NCBI GenBank assembly: GCA_963675655.1
Contig: OY776489.1
Span: 3,038,001 to 3,102,000, forward strand
Length of the DNA: 64,000 nt
Source of the DNA: CAXXOK01 sp963675655
Lineage (GTDB): Bacteria > Bacillota > Clostridia > Christensenellales > Aristaeellaceae
Reading direction: 5' to 3'
Below, one piece after another: positions 62,873-64,000 of the stretch. Position 1 is the stretch's first letter, and every line of letters starts with the position of its first letter. The translations under genes were made by a program, and so were the position numbers. The notes beneath the pieces are model-generated. The model ran no database searches. It was given only the letters and a program-made list of their open reading frames with translations, and was not told the DNA's origin.

Positions 62873-63784
62873 GTGATTATTGCAAACAATCTCACCAAGC
62901 GCTTCGCGGACACCACCGCGCTGGATAACCTCAACTGCCATATTCAAGATGGTTGCGTATATGGCCTTGTTGGCGCAAACGGTGCGGGAAAATCTACCTT
63001 CCTGCGATTAGCCAGCGGCGTATACCAGCCGGATGAAGGCAGCATTAAACTTGGGGATGCCAGCATCTATGAAAACGAGTCCATCAAAAACCGGTTCGCT
63101 TTCGTATCGGACGAATTCTACATGCTGCCGCAAAGCTCCATGGAGCGCATGGCCGCACTCTACCGCAGCGCGTATTCCGCTTTCGACCTTAAAAAGATGC
63201 ACGCTCTGGCCAGAGAATTCGGGCTTGATAGCAGCAAACCGCTATCTACCTTCAGCAAAGGTATGCGCAGACAGGCCGCTACGATACTGGCGCTTTCTAC
63301 TGGCGCAGATTACTATTTCTTCGATGAAACATTCGATGGGTTGGACCCTGTAATGCGCAATCTGGTTAAACAAAAGCTGTATGCCGAGGTATTTGACCGC
63401 GGCGCTACGGTCATTATTACCAGCCATTCACTTCGGGAACTGGAAGACACCTGCGATCAGCTGGCATTGCTGTATAAAGGCGGTATTGTGCTGGAAAGTG
63501 ACGTAGCCGATTTGAAAACTTCGCTCTTCAAATTGCAGGTTGCCTTTTCGCAGGAATATGACCAGAGCCTCTTTGCCGGACTAAACGTACTGGCACATCA
63601 CCGGCAAGGTAGCGTTTCGACGCTCATTATTCGTGGTGATAAGGCTGAAACGCAAGCATTCATCGCGGTACATCAGCCGTTGATTATGGAAGTACTGCCC
63701 GTAACGCTGGAAGAAGTGTTCATCTACGAAATGGAAGCGTTGGGCTATGCATTCAACGCTGCCGAGGGAGGAGAACAAGCATGA
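62873..63784 (+). CDS. ABC transporter ATP-binding protein (YtrB-like)
   Basis: A 303-residue ATPase with Walker A GANGAGKST, signature FSKGMRRQA, a Walker B of YYFFDETFDGLD and switch histidine TSHS. The Walker B region has DET where DEP is usual. A C-terminal extension of ~80 residues is present. The GTG start follows GGAAAGGAAG. It overlaps the next gene by four bases (ATGA), with which it would form an exporter. Confidence 0.9.
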   Translation: MIIANNLTKRFADTTALDNLNCHIQDGCVYGLVGANGAGKSTFLRLASGVYQPDEGSIKLGDASIYENESIKNRFAFVSDEFYMLPQSSMERMAALYRSAYSAFDLKKMHALAREFGLDSSKPLSTFSKGMRRQAATILALSTGADYYFFDETFDGLDPVMRNLVKQKLYAEVFDRGATVIITSHSLRELEDTCDQLALLYKGGIVLESDVADLKTSLFKLQVAFSQEYDQSLFAGLNVLAHHRQGSVSTLIIRGDKAETQAFIAVHQPLIMEVLPVTLEEVFIYEMEALGYAFNAAEGGEQA

Positions 63785-64000
63785 AAATGTATAAAGAAAC
63801 GATGCGTCGCCTTGCACCCGTTGGGATTCCGCTGGCGATAGCCACGCTCTTATACACAGTCATTACCACCGGGCAAAATTGCTTTGGTGTCTATACCATT
63901 TCCACATCCACATCCGCCATTGGGCTCACGCCAGTATTGGTTTATTATGTGTTCTCGGCAATTGTGTTTGCCTTCTATGGTTTTTCCTATCTGTTCAAAC
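63781..64000 (+). CDS. ABC transporter membrane protein, 3' end beyond the window
   Basis: Only the first 73 codons are seen. The start MKMYKETMRRLAPVGIPLAI is followed by two hydrophobic segments (a helix near 14-30 and one near 50-70). Overlap with the ATPase gene indicates the permease partner of the YtrB-like protein. The family is not resolved from this piece. Confidence 0.8.
   Translation, partial: MKMYKETMRRLAPVGIPLAIATLLYTVITTGQNCFGVYTISTSTSAIGLTPVLVYYVFSAIVFAFYGFSYLFK

Noticed and set aside
1..64000. CRISPR arrays, prophage genes, tRNA or rRNA genes
   Set aside because: No regularly spaced repeats, phage structural genes, TTCGAATCC-type tRNA arms in intergenic gaps or rRNA segments were seen by eye.

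Overview
The window looks like chromosomal DNA from an anaerobic, carbohydrate-degrading member of the Bacillota, class Clostridia. The evidence is a Rex repressor, a V-type (Na+-type by its residues) ATPase, a clostridial type of phosphofructokinase, YtrA-, RpiR- and Fur-type regulators, strong AGGAGG ribosome sites, near-consensus sigma-A promoters and several TTG starts. The unlipidated type of sugar-binding protein resembles what is seen in uncultured gut clusters such as Christensenellales, but that placement is inference. No tRNA, 16S/23S rRNA or CRISPR array was found. One decayed IS200/IS605-type element is the only mobile DNA recognised.

Layout. 1-5.6 kb holds the 3' part of a very large (alpha/alpha)6-barrel glycoside hydrolase, a GH27 alpha-galactosidase and a PHP-type phosphoesterase with a small zinc-ribbon protein. 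5.8-9 kb holds a lyase of the NanA/DapA family and an overlapping gene pair: a di-iron ODP-like protein and a PAS/HD-GYP protein, which together look like an oxygen- or redox-sensing c-di-GMP module. 9.1-19.3 kb is one sugar-utilisation operon on the minus strand, read as lacI, GH31, GH65, two ABC permeases, binding protein, then another (alpha/alpha)6 hydrolase. It has a consensus promoter, a probable LacI operator and no transport ATPase. 19.4-27.4 kb holds DUF1697, an EF-G paralogue, a glycosyltransferase-like protein, Ppx/GppA, a DivIC-like protein and a Fur-regulated metal ABC transporter.

27.5-37.2 kb holds an RpiR regulator, a ketopantoate reductase-like protein, a glycerol-3-phosphate dehydrogenase-like trio (GlpA-like, GlpB-like, DUF1667) preceded by TcdA and a YbaK/ProX editing protein, a phosphofructokinase and a fucose/arabinose isomerase-like protein. 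The IS relic follows, then a secreted protein of unknown role, CapF/CapG-like nucleotide-sugar enzymes, DUF4180, a VanW protein and Rex. 45.3-48.1 kb is the conserved rpmH-rnpA-yidD-yidC-jag cluster; rpmH is only 44 codons long. 48.3-52.4 kb holds TrmO, a methyltransferase and an ABC exporter pair.

52.5-61.9 kb is a complete nine-gene V-ATPase operon (H/G, I, K, E, C, F, A, B, D) with upp directly upstream. The window closes with a YtrA-like GntR regulator and its ABC transporter, whose membrane gene runs off the end. The most distinctive items are the ODP/HD-GYP pair, the Na+-binding residues of the V-ATPase ring, the IS200 relic with a stop at its catalytic motif, and the self-contained sugar operon.
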